A stretch of 21,492 bases of DNA from Bacteroides sp. (GTDB lineage Bacteria > Bacteroidota > Bacteroidia > Bacteroidales > Bacteroidaceae): contig JASLIW010000034.1 of NCBI GenBank assembly GCA_030152865.1, positions 1-21,492 of the forward strand, written 5' to 3'. Numbering within the stretch: position 1 is the first letter of the stretch; every line of letters starts with the position of its first letter. Below, in pieces: positions 1-7,659 of the stretch. The translations under genes and the position numbers were made by a program. The notes under the pieces were generated by a model, which was given only the letters and a program-made list of their open reading frames with translations, was not told where the DNA came from and ran no database searches.

Positions 1-2316
1 ATAACGAAACCTTCTGTTCAATTGGCCATCCTTTAGCTCAGCCAAATTGGCGATTTGAATGTTATCGGCTTGTGTACGCAACAGATAAGGATTGCTTATT
101 CTAGAATAGGGGTCTTTGGACAAAATAGTACTTGAAGCATACCATACGGATTCTGTAAGATGGGCCTTGCTTGCATATTGTTTCAGTTGATCGATGGAAG
201 CCAGATACCAGCGCAGCTCTTCTTTCTCAATTTTACCATTGGCATTGTTGTCTCTGTTATGCTCTAGGCAGGCATATTTTGCTGCTTTGTAAGCGGGTAG
301 TAGTTCTTGTTGGTAGGGATTTAGGTAGGTACCCCAAAAGTAGGATTGGCTTGCATCCTTTAGGATTTCGAAGGTGTTGCTTCGTCCATCTGTGAGGCTG
401 TTATACTTGTGCTTTCCCATATTGTCAGCAGGTTTTACCTCAAAGGGTAGTTCTGTAGCTTCTTGAGTAGATGCCACACCCCAAGCGGTATCTGCTGCTG
501 ATCTGGTTGCCAGCTCTAGCGTTTGGATGGATTTCTGCCGAATGCTGATGATACCTTCTCTGAGGGAGCTTTCGCCATCGGGTGAGAAACGGCGCTCGTT
601 TAAGAATGTCAATGTTCGATCGGGTACATTGACAAATCTCTTCCAGAGCTCTTCTTCTTTCTCTCCTGTCAGTGGGTGTGCCTCGTAGTAGAACTCACTC
701 ACAAAAGCTGTAACATGAAGTACTTTATTGGCTCCAAAATAGTCAACTCTGTAGTCGTCTATCTGCTCTTTTTTGAAGGCCACCAAGAGATTGACTAGCT
801 GTGTAGCTGTCATGAGCTTAGGGTTATGGCTACGTACATTATTTTTGATTTCTTCTATCCTTACATTATGTGGGAGGCGGTGGTTTTCTCCTGGAAAGGG
901 TCTGAAGTAGTCTGCATAGATGTAGCCTCCCGTATAGATATCAGGATTGGGCACTTGCTGGTTGACCAAAAAAAGCACCCAATCGCTATCTCCCTCACTG
1001 GGTAGGTGGAATAAGTCTTCACGATAGCCTTCGCTAAATGGAGTTTTGAGTGCCCAAGTCATAAAGCCTATATCGTCAAAATGAAAAGCTATCAGCTCTG
1101 TGCTGTAGTGTGCATCTGCTACCAATACCTTTTTATTTTGGGTGATGTGTCCACTAGCTCCAGCTTGAATTTCTTTGGCTTGTTTCACCTCTAAAATAAT
1201 TGATTCAGCTGATTCGATGGTGAGCGTATAGCGATAATCTGTGTTGCGGAGTACGGAGTAGTCATTGGGGTTGTGATTGCTATAGCCCAGGTGTACTCGG
1301 TAGCTCACATTGGCTAGGATGGCTTGACCATTGCTTTGGGTATAGCTCAGCTCTCCTTTTAATAACATATATGTACCCTGTTCTGGAGCGTATTCAAATC
1401 CTTTATTATTGACCGTATAACCTGGCTTGTAGGGATCAGGTTGGGCTATGGGTTCCTTGGTTTGTACTTCTCTACTTTGATAGGCCTGTGGGCTATCAGG
1501 GTCTATCCATTTGTTAGGGGCTTGTTTGTTTTCAAGCAGATAAAAAGAGAAATCTTTACTACCCTTGTTAAATGGACTTGGCTTCGTATCAAAGAACCCC
1601 TGATTAGTTGAGTAGGTATCCGAGCTCACGAGTTCTGTACCTTGCGCCAATCGAATGAGCTGCCAGCTTTCTGGGAGAAAGTGAACTCCCTCAGGTGTTT
1701 GGATAGAGACCAAAACTTTAGCCTCTAGACGTCTAAGTCGGAGGCTAAGTTGACCTGACGCAGCGGTTTGTATTTGAGCCGTATTTAGGAGTTGCTCATT
1801 GGATTGAGCGTCTTCCAAAACGCCAGTCATAATAAGAGCATCTGATCTGCTGGTGCTTAGATTGCTTAGCTTCAGCTGTAGGGCTTGAAGAGCTGTCCAG
1901 CTTTCTATTTGATCTAAGTCGTCTTCGGTGAGCTGGTAGGCTTTGCTCCCTACATTGGCCACAGCAAAGAGGCGGACGCTACTGCTTGGAGGTAGCTCTA
2001 CTCTGATTTTTCCTTGAGTAGAGCTGCTATTCAAGTTTAATTCATGAGCTGCATAGAAGTAGCTTGTTAGTTTTTGTCCATTCTGATCAAAAACCATCAG
2101 GTAGAGGTTGTCTATGCGATTCTCTAAGTCGATTAGTTCTGTGGAGCGTGTTTCTAGCTGTGGTGTAGCCATGCTAAAGGGGAGCTCCAGCTGTAGGCTT
2201 TGGGCTGATACCTTGTGGTACTCCTCCCAGTCTTGCTTCTGGCAGGCAGTAAAAAAAAGAACAAAGAGGTAGGCCCAAGCCCAGGCTGCTAAGTTTATGT
2301 ATTTTCGCTGTATCAT
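1..2316 (-). CDS. DUF4906-type large fimbrial/surface lipoprotein (partial, C-terminus off window)
   Basis: The frame is open for 772 codons from the ATG at 2316 to the left edge, so the C-terminus is missing. Residues 5-25 form a lipoprotein signal ending in a lipobox-like FFTAC, with Cys25 as the lipidated residue. The next part (about 40-90) reads like a fimbrillin-type N-terminus: a hydrophobic strand, a Thr-Arg at 56-57, then a strand containing NLYLMVFD. Near the left edge (nt about 205-262) the protein has Cys-x-x-His-Asn-Arg followed by D-N-N-A-N-G-K-I and E-L-R-W-Y-L. From memory this calcium-loop-like block plus WYL marks the DUF4906 proteins found in Bacteroidales fimbrial loci. 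It begins 11 nt after the preceding lipoprotein gene and is the fourth gene of the operon. Likely role: a tip or accessory subunit exposed on the surface (inference). Family placement rests on the motif; the operon context is clear. Confidence 0.75.
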   Translation of the reverse strand, partial: MIQRKYINLAAWAWAYLFVLFFTACQKQDWEEYHKVSAQSLQLELPFSMATPQLETRSTELIDLENRIDNLYLMVFDQNGQKLTSYFYAAHELNLNSSSTQGKIRVELPPSSSVRLFAVANVGSKAYQLTEDDLDQIESWTALQALQLKLSNLSTSRSDALIMTGVLEDAQSNEQLLNTAQIQTAASGQLSLRLRRLEAKVLVSIQTPEGVHFLPESWQLIRLAQGTELVSSDTYSTNQGFFDTKPSPFNKGSKDFSFYLLENKQAPNKWIDPDSPQAYQSREVQTKEPIAQPDPYKPGYTVNNKGFEYAPEQGTYMLLKGELSYTQSNGQAILANVSYRVHLGYSNHNPNDYSVLRNTDYRYTLTIESAESIILEVKQAKEIQAGASGHITQNKKVLVADAHYSTELIAFHFDDIGFMTWALKTPFSEGYREDLFHLPSEGDSDWVLFLVNQQVPNPDIYTGGYIYADYFRPFPGENHRLPHNVRIEEIKNNVRSHNPKLMTATQLVNLLVAFKKEQIDDYRVDYFGANKVLHVTAFVSEFYYEAHPLTGEKEEELWKRFVNVPDRTLTFLNERRFSPDGESSLREGIISIRQKSIQTLELATRSAADTAWGVASTQEATELPFEVKPADNMGKHKYNSLTDGRSNTFEILKDASQSYFWGTYLNPYQQELLPAYKAAKYACLEHNRDNNANGKIEKEELRWYLASIDQLKQYASKAHLTESVWYASSTILSKDPYSRISNPYLLRTQADNIQIANLAELKDGQLNRRFRY

Positions 2317-2327
2317 AGGTGCATATT

Positions 2328-3266
2328 TTAGGTGAACACGGGGATGTCAATTTCTTGCTTTTCCCAATCGATGAGTTCAAAACTAAGGGGTAGAAGTTGG
2401 TTTTTATCGATATAGGCATGGATACGAATGAGGCTATTGCGTTTTATTTGTCTTAAGGGTTCGCCATTCTTTTTGCGCAACAGCAGGGGTTTCAGTGGGC
2501 CATGCTGCGCTGTGCTTAGTGCGATTGTAATACCCTCTTCAGCCCCCACAAGCTCGGCTAGCTGTGTGCGGTAGAGCTGTTTGGTTTGAGGCAAAAGTGT
2601 TAAGTTTTTCAGATCTCTATGTAGGGAGCTGTGCACCATATTTAGGGCTTGGAGCTCTTCGCTAAAGACAGTACTCGTGGTCTCATACACCTGCTGAATA
2701 CGGAGCTCCTCCAGCTCGATGGCTGTGTGGGCTGTATGTGAAATATGCAATTCAAGCTGGGCAAACAGACGCTTGAGGCTGAGGTGTACAGTTTGGTGTG
2801 CCTGCTCAATATGAACGGCTCGATTTACTCCTGCCAAGGGAATACCTTTTGTTAGATCTAGTGTGTGGGAGCTTAGCTGCAGGGCTTCAATCTCTTGTTG
2901 GCTTTTTACCTCAGCGAGCTCATCTAGGCCCAAAGCCGCTTCATTTACTAGCACATAAAGAGCATAAGTGCCTTTAGCTAAGTTTTCAAGTAGAATAGGC
3001 TGGGTTTTTCTTCTTAAGTCCTTATCTGTATATACTTGATTCGTATGTACTAATCCGTTTTCCTCTACCAAGAACAGACGGATGTGAAGAGGCTGGTCGA
3101 GCTTGTCGGGGGAGAGCAAATGCTCATCTGTTGTTAAGTCTAGTCGCAGAGAGACATCCTCACTAGCGTTAGATTCAGCGATACTTGGATCTACTTCAGA
3201 CGAACAGGCTGTCCAAAAGAAGGCAAGACAAAGAAGTAGGGCGATTCTATTTTTCAAACGAGACAT
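2328..3266 (-). CDS. Fimbrial minor-subunit-like lipoprotein
   Basis: This protein has 312 residues counted from the ATG at 3266. An upstream ATG at 3296 would add ten residues rich in Asn and Pro ahead of the signal and would overlap the previous gene; the 3266 start puts the basic signal start (MSRLKNR) at the N-terminus and leaves a 10-nt gap. Cys21 (FFWTAC) is the expected lipidation site. A first strand (VSLRLDL, about 38-44) is followed by a strand with IRLFLVEENG, then KGTYALYVLVNEAA. That pattern is typical of FimB/Mfa2-like and fimbrillin-like N-domains. There is no Thr-Arg between the first and second strands, unlike the major subunit. The C-terminus has alternating hydrophobics ending in a Trp-Glu pair (LSFELIDWE), like its neighbours. 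Probably a minor fimbrial subunit or second anchor; the exact family is uncertain. Confidence 0.7.
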   Translation of the reverse strand: MSRLKNRIALLLCLAFFWTACSSEVDPSIAESNASEDVSLRLDLTTDEHLLSPDKLDQPLHIRLFLVEENGLVHTNQVYTDKDLRRKTQPILLENLAKGTYALYVLVNEAALGLDELAEVKSQQEIEALQLSSHTLDLTKGIPLAGVNRAVHIEQAHQTVHLSLKRLFAQLELHISHTAHTAIELEELRIQQVYETTSTVFSEELQALNMVHSSLHRDLKNLTLLPQTKQLYRTQLAELVGAEEGITIALSTAQHGPLKPLLLRKKNGEPLRQIKRNSLIRIHAYIDKNQLLPLSFELIDWEKQEIDIPVFT

Positions 3267-3276
3267 AGGGTTTGGA

Positions 3277-4161
3277 TTAATTAAAATTGGGTTCAAGGGA
3301 TTCCATATCCCACTCAGGAAGGCTCACACTGACATCTAAGTGCTCAAATGTGAAACGAACACGTAGTGTGAGCTCTTGTAAGTGCCACGAAAGCGAGGGG
3401 TTAAGTTCAAGCACCTTATCCAGGCTTATCCGCTTGAGTAGCTGCTGTCCACTACTTACTTCTATCCAAGTCTTGTCTAAGTGTTGCGGACGAAATAAGC
3501 TTAATACAGCTGTTTCTAGTTGACTCTCACTTCTAGTTTGTAGTGAGGGGCGGATCGTGATGCAATCTGATTTCTTAAATTCTTTTAGCTGCAAGTTGGC
3601 TGGGATATTCTGTATGCTTAGTTGGAGCTGGTCTGGACTTAGTGCTAACTTATCAATGCCTACAAGTTCTACCTTGAGCTTAAAATGTGTTTGGTTTTTA
3701 AGCTCTACCTCTATTAGTTGTATTTTATCTTTATAGTTGTCTACTTCTGTACCTCCTAGGTAGAGTGGAGACTGATTGGGTGCTATGAGCGGCTGAAGCG
3801 TGCGTGTGTGTACGGCCAAGTCATTAAGAGAAGCTTGCTTGCCTGCGACATAGATGGAGGTAAACTCCGTTTGATTATTGGCTATGGCTATAAGCTGAAA
3901 TGCTCCGTGGGGGAGGTTTAGTGGAAAAGTGTTAGACTGAGCAATCTGCTGAGGCCCTATAAATCGCTGTTGGATCAGGCGATGTTCTACATCGTAGACG
4001 AGTAGGTTTAAGTGCTGTACTTTTTCCTGGAAAATATCAGAACTGCCATCTCCATAATAGTGAAAACGTATTTGCTGTATCGTGCAATCACCTCGGTTTC
4101 TAGGTGTGCAGCCTAGCAGGCTGAACAAGCAGAGAAGTAGAATTCCTGTAAGTTGTTTCAT
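3277..4161 (-). CDS. FimB/Mfa2-family fimbrial anchor lipoprotein
   Basis: A 294-aa lipoprotein whose signal ends in LLGC (Cys18). Directly after it comes the Mfa2/FimB signature: a short segment with a second Cys (RGDC), a strand with IRFHYYGDGSSDIF, then VQHLNLLVYDVEHRLIQQ and a Gly-x-Phe-x-Leu-Ile-Ala-Ile-Ala-Asn segment. In Porphyromonas gingivalis this family anchors the fimbria to the outer membrane and limits its length (family knowledge). Anchors of this type keep their first strand rather than being cut at Arg, and no Thr-Arg processing site is visible here. The C-terminus again has a hydrophobic strand followed by EWD. It lies 62 nt downstream of the major fimbrillin, with a hairpin in the gap, and 10 nt upstream of the next lipoprotein gene. 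Confidence in the family is good. Confidence 0.8.
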   Translation of the reverse strand: MKQLTGILLLCLFSLLGCTPRNRGDCTIQQIRFHYYGDGSSDIFQEKVQHLNLLVYDVEHRLIQQRFIGPQQIAQSNTFPLNLPHGAFQLIAIANNQTEFTSIYVAGKQASLNDLAVHTRTLQPLIAPNQSPLYLGGTEVDNYKDKIQLIEVELKNQTHFKLKVELVGIDKLALSPDQLQLSIQNIPANLQLKEFKKSDCITIRPSLQTRSESQLETAVLSLFRPQHLDKTWIEVSSGQQLLKRISLDKVLELNPSLSWHLQELTLRVRFTFEHLDVSVSLPEWDMESLEPNFN

Positions 4162-4180
4162 GTTTTTGACTTTGTAAATG

Positions 4181-4208
4181 ACAAGAGAGCCCTTAAGAGC
4201 TCTCTTGT
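4181..4208 (-). promoter_or_regulatory. Perfect intercistronic hairpin after the major fimbrillin gene
   Basis: ACAAGAGAGC at 4181-4190 and its exact reverse complement at 4199-4208 form a 10-bp stem with an 8-nt loop, in the 62-nt gap between the fimbrillin stop and the anchor start. On the coding (minus) strand no run of U follows, so it does not look like a simple intrinsic terminator. It is more likely a partial terminator or a 3' end stabiliser that gives more major-subunit mRNA than downstream mRNA (inference). Confidence 0.65.
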
Positions 4209-4223
4209 TCTGATGTTTTTCTC

Positions 4224-5315
4224 TTAATTCCAGCTTATATCATCAATATCTTCGATGTCCCATTCGGCAAGCTCTAGTGTGACTTCTAAGGCATGCTGGC
4301 TATTGCCTGTGATGTCTGCACCTAGGTTGTCAGCACTTAGCTTCATGTTTTTGATACGGTAAATCTTGGCCGCTTCAAACTGGAAGTTGTCCATACCTTT
4401 TAGCTTAGTAATAACTGCATAGCGTACTTCTTTCTGTACCTGATCTTGACCTGCATATTGAATTTGGTCAAACTCTAAAGTGATTTTAGGCATCTCTTCT
4501 GCCTTATTGGGAAAGATACTGTAGGCATACACTTTTTGACTTAAAGCAGGGTCAAGTGCAGATAATCCTATTAGATCTGCTAGAAGAGCTGAGCTCTTGT
4601 TTTCTTCCGTTAGCACTTGAGGTGTACTGTAGGTAAATGTAGAGTTTGCAGGATTAGCCATCACTTTTGTTTGTACTTGATTGATGAAAATGCGCTTCAG
4701 GTTGATGGCTTCAAAGCCCTCTGTTACTTGAATCCCCGACAGTTCTATGCGTGCTACAGGTATCTTCACTTGTACATGTGCTGTGATCTTATCGTATTTT
4801 TTTCCATCCTTTTGGGTAACTCCTTGATTGGATTCAAAGTGCTCTGTTGCACCATAAGCTGGTATTTCTTCAGCATTTGCTACCTGAAAATCGGCTAGCT
4901 CACTGTAGCTAATTCCACTGCTTTGCTTTTTGTGATTGAGGCGTACTTTTAAGTTTTTGGGGTTGTTTAGACCAAAAAGAGTAAACTCCTTGGCTGATTG
5001 CTCAAAAGTGTAGCTGATGTCCGAGCTCGCACCTTCTCCATAAATAGTGATCCACTCACCACTTTTGCTAAAGTTGTCTGCTGTAAGATTTACCTCTAGC
5101 TTGTTGATTTGGAGGGGCTGCTTTTGCTTGCTAGTCGAAGTTGACTCTGCTGGCATGCGTGTCCAAGCCTCTGCTTGAGGCAGGTCAAGCTTGAAGGTTA
5201 AGGCCTGTGTGGCTGGTTTTGCAGCGCCAAGGTCGTTAACTTCTGCGTCATTGCTGCTGCAAGCAGCCATAAATAGGCTGCTTACAACAGCCATAAATGT
5301 TAATTTGAATTTCAT
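4224..5315 (-). CDS. Fimbrillin (FimA/Mfa1-like major fimbrial subunit)
   Basis: A 363-aa protein with a lipoprotein signal ending in MAAC (Cys19). It is then laid out like type V pilus subunits: a hydrophobic strand (LTFKLDLP, 39-46), a Thr-Arg at 52-53, and a second strand with INKLEVNLT. In P. gingivalis an Arg-specific protease cuts FimA and Mfa1 at such an Arg, removing the first strand and opening a groove for the next subunit (family knowledge). Mid-protein features fit fimbrillins: VPVARIELSGI-like wording (IPVARIELSGI, about 187-197), IFINQVQ, and a C-terminal LELAEWDIEDID segment as candidate donor strand. It is the first gene of the operon, about 145 nt after a near-consensus Bacteroidetes promoter. 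Being promoter-proximal and followed by a hairpin fits the abundant structural subunit. No symbol is assigned because fimA and mfa1 cannot be told apart here. Confidence 0.82.
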   Translation of the reverse strand: MKFKLTFMAVVSSLFMAACSSNDAEVNDLGAAKPATQALTFKLDLPQAEAWTRMPAESTSTSKQKQPLQINKLEVNLTADNFSKSGEWITIYGEGASSDISYTFEQSAKEFTLFGLNNPKNLKVRLNHKKQSSGISYSELADFQVANAEEIPAYGATEHFESNQGVTQKDGKKYDKITAHVQVKIPVARIELSGIQVTEGFEAINLKRIFINQVQTKVMANPANSTFTYSTPQVLTEENKSSALLADLIGLSALDPALSQKVYAYSIFPNKAEEMPKITLEFDQIQYAGQDQVQKEVRYAVITKLKGMDNFQFEAAKIYRIKNMKLSADNLGADITGNSQHALEVTLELAEWDIEDIDDISWN

Positions 5316-5465
5316 GATTTGTATCTGTTAAGTAAATAAATTTAGTGGGTTGATGGCAGAGCTTTAAATGAAAAAACTTCAGTCATCTTGTTTGTTAAGT
5401 TTTTAATTGCTGCCTTTGATAGCGCTTTCTCAAAGGACACTAATTGGCTTATTTTGAAACGGCTG

Positions 5466-5496
5466 CAAATATAGATAAGTTGGTTAATTGGTACAA
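5466..5496 (-). promoter_or_regulatory. Bacteroidetes-type promoter of the fimbrial operon
   Basis: Read on the minus strand there is a TTG (5496-5494), 20 nt, then TATATTTG (5473-5466), an exact match to the TAnnTTTG -7 element with standard spacing. Transcription should start near 5459, leaving a leader of about 140 nt before the fimbrillin ATG. Confidence 0.75.
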
Positions 5497-5568
5497 ATAG
5501 TTGTTTTAATGGGTTGTCTGCTTTCGTAAATATAGAAATATTGCATTTTATGAGAATAAACACCTAAG

Positions 5569-5591
5569 TATTTGACCTATAGTGTCAAATA
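5569..5591. promoter_or_regulatory. Inverted repeat, candidate operator upstream of the fimbrial promoter
   Basis: TATTTGAC (5569-5576) and GTCAAATA (5584-5591) are perfect inverted arms separated by 7 nt. The centre lies about 84 nt upstream of the fimbrial -33 element, a distance suited to an activator or distal operator. The regulator is unknown. Confidence 0.5.
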
Positions 5592-5875
5592 GGAAGTTTA
5601 GAATAGCTCTAATTGGCTGTATCATATAAAGGTTAATCTATGCGAAAGTAAGTGTAAATACTTAATTACTAGGGGCTAAGGGTTGGTTTTGCTAGCTCAA
5701 TATTGATGCTGAAAGCTTTCAAAATTACTTACATGCTATGACCATTTTGTAGGCTAAATATACAACCTCATAAATAGGGATTTGTCTTTAAAATGAGCGT
5801 TTAGCAGTAGATAATATAAACTTGAAATAAATTCAGTCTTATGCCAAATTATTATTACTTTGGTTGGTCGCTTTT
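5592..5875. other. Gene-free intergenic stretch
   Basis: AT-rich DNA between the divergent fimbrial operon and the small cysteine protein gene. Apart from the inverted repeat to its left and the promoter to its right, I see no gene, RNA or repeat here. Confidence 0.6.
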
Positions 5876-5906
5876 TTGCTCATTCACAAATTATTTATCA
5901 AATTTG
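5876..5906 (+). promoter_or_regulatory. Probable promoter of the small cysteine protein gene
   Basis: TTG (5876-5878), 20 nt, then CAAATTTG (5899-5906), which misses the TAnnTTTG consensus only at its first base. The predicted start of transcription lies just before the ATG at 5923 and after the upstream TTG codon at 5860, which supports the ATG. Confidence 0.45.
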
Positions 5907-5922
5907 TTGGAGTGAAATCAAA

Positions 5923-6204
5923 ATGAAATCAATTATGCCAGTAGTAAAGAACTTAAAGGATGTATCTCAGATAAGTAATAAACCCAGTGGTCATGCCTCA
6001 TGGCTAGACTACTGGAAGGCCCAAACGGGAGAGGATGTGCAGGGCTGTACTGTGCAAGGCTGCTATGGGCAAGATGTGCAGGGTGCTCCTGTGGTGAAAG
6101 TAGAAGATGTATTTGAAGATCCATACATCGCTCCTATATGTGGGGCTTGTCGCAAGCGAGAAGATGAGTTTTATGTCTCAGTAGCGCTTGCTCCTGTTCA
6201 TTAG
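5923..6204 (+). CDS. Small four-cysteine, probably zinc-binding protein
   Basis: A 93-aa soluble protein starting at the ATG 5923 (MKSIMPVV). A longer reading would need a TTG start inside the likely promoter. After an N-terminal tail comes SWLDYWKAQTG (26-36), then Cys42-x4-Cys47, a GAPVVKVED segment, YIAPICGAC with Cys73-x2-Cys76, and FYVSVALAPVH at the end. From memory, small Bacteroidetes proteins with W-x3-TG, C-x4-C, GAHV and YIVPLC-x2-C share this layout; the four cysteines suggest one structural zinc. No catalytic residues are evident. It has no signal peptide and stands alone, ending in a terminator shared with the convergent lipoprotein gene. Function is unknown; the zinc is an inference. 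Confidence 0.7.
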   Translation: MKSIMPVVKNLKDVSQISNKPSGHASWLDYWKAQTGEDVQGCTVQGCYGQDVQGAPVVKVEDVFEDPYIAPICGACRKREDEFYVSVALAPVH

Positions 6205-6236
6205 GTTTAGTGAATAGAAGTGGGGAGAGGAACTAA

Positions 6237-6267
6237 AAAAGGGCAATCAAACTTGATTGCCCTTTTT
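6237..6267. terminator. Bidirectional intrinsic terminator
   Basis: GGGCAATCAA and TTGATTGCCC form a perfect stem with a tiny loop, with six A before it and six T after it, so it can work in both directions. It lies between the convergent genes ending at 6204 (+) and 6270 (-). Confidence 0.9.
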
Positions 6268-6269
6268 TG

Positions 6270-7571
6270 TTAGTCGTTGTTTTGGTGTTGCTCGACCAGT
6301 AAGCGCAGGTAATCCAGATGGAGAGTGCTACCTGGTGCTCCACTATATCGATGACCTTCTTGGCTAGCTGTAAAGTATAAGATGAGTCGATACTGTTTGT
6401 TGGCATCAAACTCTAGCCCTTCTTTCCATCTAAAGGAGATATCAAACTCTTCAAACTCGGCTGTAGTGGCCTCTGCTAAAAATTCAGCTTTGGCTACGAT
6501 ACGCTCTGATGTTTCAAGTTCTTCTAAAGTCAATATTTCGTCTGTAGCTGCATACTTAGATACCTCATAGAGGTAGGCTGCAATCCAGCCCTTGTCCTGT
6601 TTGCCTTCTACTTCATGCACCACGCGCATTTGTTTGGGGTCGGGACACTCATAGTAGGTTTCACCTGGGCTGTAAGTATAATAGCCTTTTAGGCTTGTTG
6701 GCTTAAACTCAAAAGGTACACCCAGCAGTATGCCTTGCTGGGGAGGCATTTGCTTGTCTTTAAATTGTCCCAGATAAAGCTTTCCAGCATAGATCGTAGG
6801 AATCTGTAGTAGATTATCTCCTTTGGCTTGTAAGGTACGTACCTGAGCACTGCTTGTCTGGCTGACCGCACTTTGCTTGTTTTGCTTTACGGTATAATCT
6901 TCCATGCGGTAGCTGTCTATTAGGCGGCTCACTTCTCGATCGCTGCTTGCCCAGCTGAGCCCAGGGTATTCGGTTTTGGGTAGGGCATAGGCTGCTTGTG
7001 AGCCAGGCAGTATAGAGCTTGAATTCCACTCTTCAAAGTCGAAGATGTAGTGTTGGATGATTTTATCGGTCTTTTTTCCCTCGAATCGGACTTGATAGAG
7101 AGGCTGTGGGCTTTGCTCATTGGTTTGTGGGCTAGAGAAGGTGGCGTCAAACTCGAGCTTTTCTTCTTGGATAGAGCCGAGCAAACTCACTTCAAAGGCT
7201 CCAAGCTGATCTATACTTACGGTATTCTGAGCTTTGAGTTCGTAGCCTTTATCCTGTTTGATGTACACCGCGGGTACACTGATATGGCCATACTCTTGCT
7301 CTTCGTATTCAAAGTTCTTCATAACGAGCTGTAAAGTTTGTGCCTGAGGGTGCGTTTCTAGGTGAATGAGCTGATTGGGGAGGCTAAGACTAGCTTGTCC
7401 CTCTAGCTCACCAATGGGGCTAAGCACAATGTTGCCTTGATAGATGCCAAAGATAGCTGTCTCTTCGGTTTGATCAGTAGATGTATTGTCGTCTTTCTTA
7501 TCATTAGAACAGCTGGCTAGGAGTAGCAATGTGGCTACAAAGCCGAGCAGCGGTAGTTTGTTTAATTTCAT
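6270..7571 (-). CDS. PCMD-domain surface lipoprotein with N-terminal calycin-like domain
   Basis: Counted from the ATG at 7571 the protein has 433 aa (the ATG at 7580 would add three). The signal ends in LLASC (Cys21) and is followed by an acidic, Thr/Ser-rich linker. Residues about 35-150 (IFGIYQGNIVLSPIGELEG and so on) look like the small calycin-like barrel common in Bacteroidetes lipoproteins. From about 165 on it matches PCMD (putative carbohydrate metabolism domain): FDFEEWN, PGLSWASSDREVSRLI, a segment with IYAGKLYLGQF, LLGVPFEFKPTSLKGYYTYSPGE, and a C-terminal APGSTLHLDYLRLLVE. PCMD proteins are often near fimbrial or glycan genes and are thought to bind glycans, but no activity is established. 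It stands alone, 88 nt after a small membrane protein gene. Domain assignment is from motif memory. Confidence 0.75.
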   Translation of the reverse strand: MKLNKLPLLGFVATLLLLASCSNDKKDDNTSTDQTEETAIFGIYQGNIVLSPIGELEGQASLSLPNQLIHLETHPQAQTLQLVMKNFEYEEQEYGHISVPAVYIKQDKGYELKAQNTVSIDQLGAFEVSLLGSIQEEKLEFDATFSSPQTNEQSPQPLYQVRFEGKKTDKIIQHYIFDFEEWNSSSILPGSQAAYALPKTEYPGLSWASSDREVSRLIDSYRMEDYTVKQNKQSAVSQTSSAQVRTLQAKGDNLLQIPTIYAGKLYLGQFKDKQMPPQQGILLGVPFEFKPTSLKGYYTYSPGETYYECPDPKQMRVVHEVEGKQDKGWIAAYLYEVSKYAATDEILTLEELETSERIVAKAEFLAEATTAEFEEFDISFRWKEGLEFDANKQYRLILYFTASQEGHRYSGAPGSTLHLDYLRLLVEQHQNND

Positions 7572-7659
7572 AATTGACATACTATATAGGTATTTGCTCG
7601 TAAAGATACGTAATCTCTTTGCACAGCGAAAAAATGAGCTCTCTTTTTTATGGGACAGT

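Noticed and set aside
5342..5563. 73-codon open frame on the minus strand upstream of the fimbrillin gene
   Set aside because: It spans the consensus promoter of the fimbrial operon, is AT-rich and has no protein-like features.
5860..5922. TTG-initiated extension of the small cysteine protein
   Set aside because: It would begin inside the probable promoter; the ATG at 5923 is better placed.
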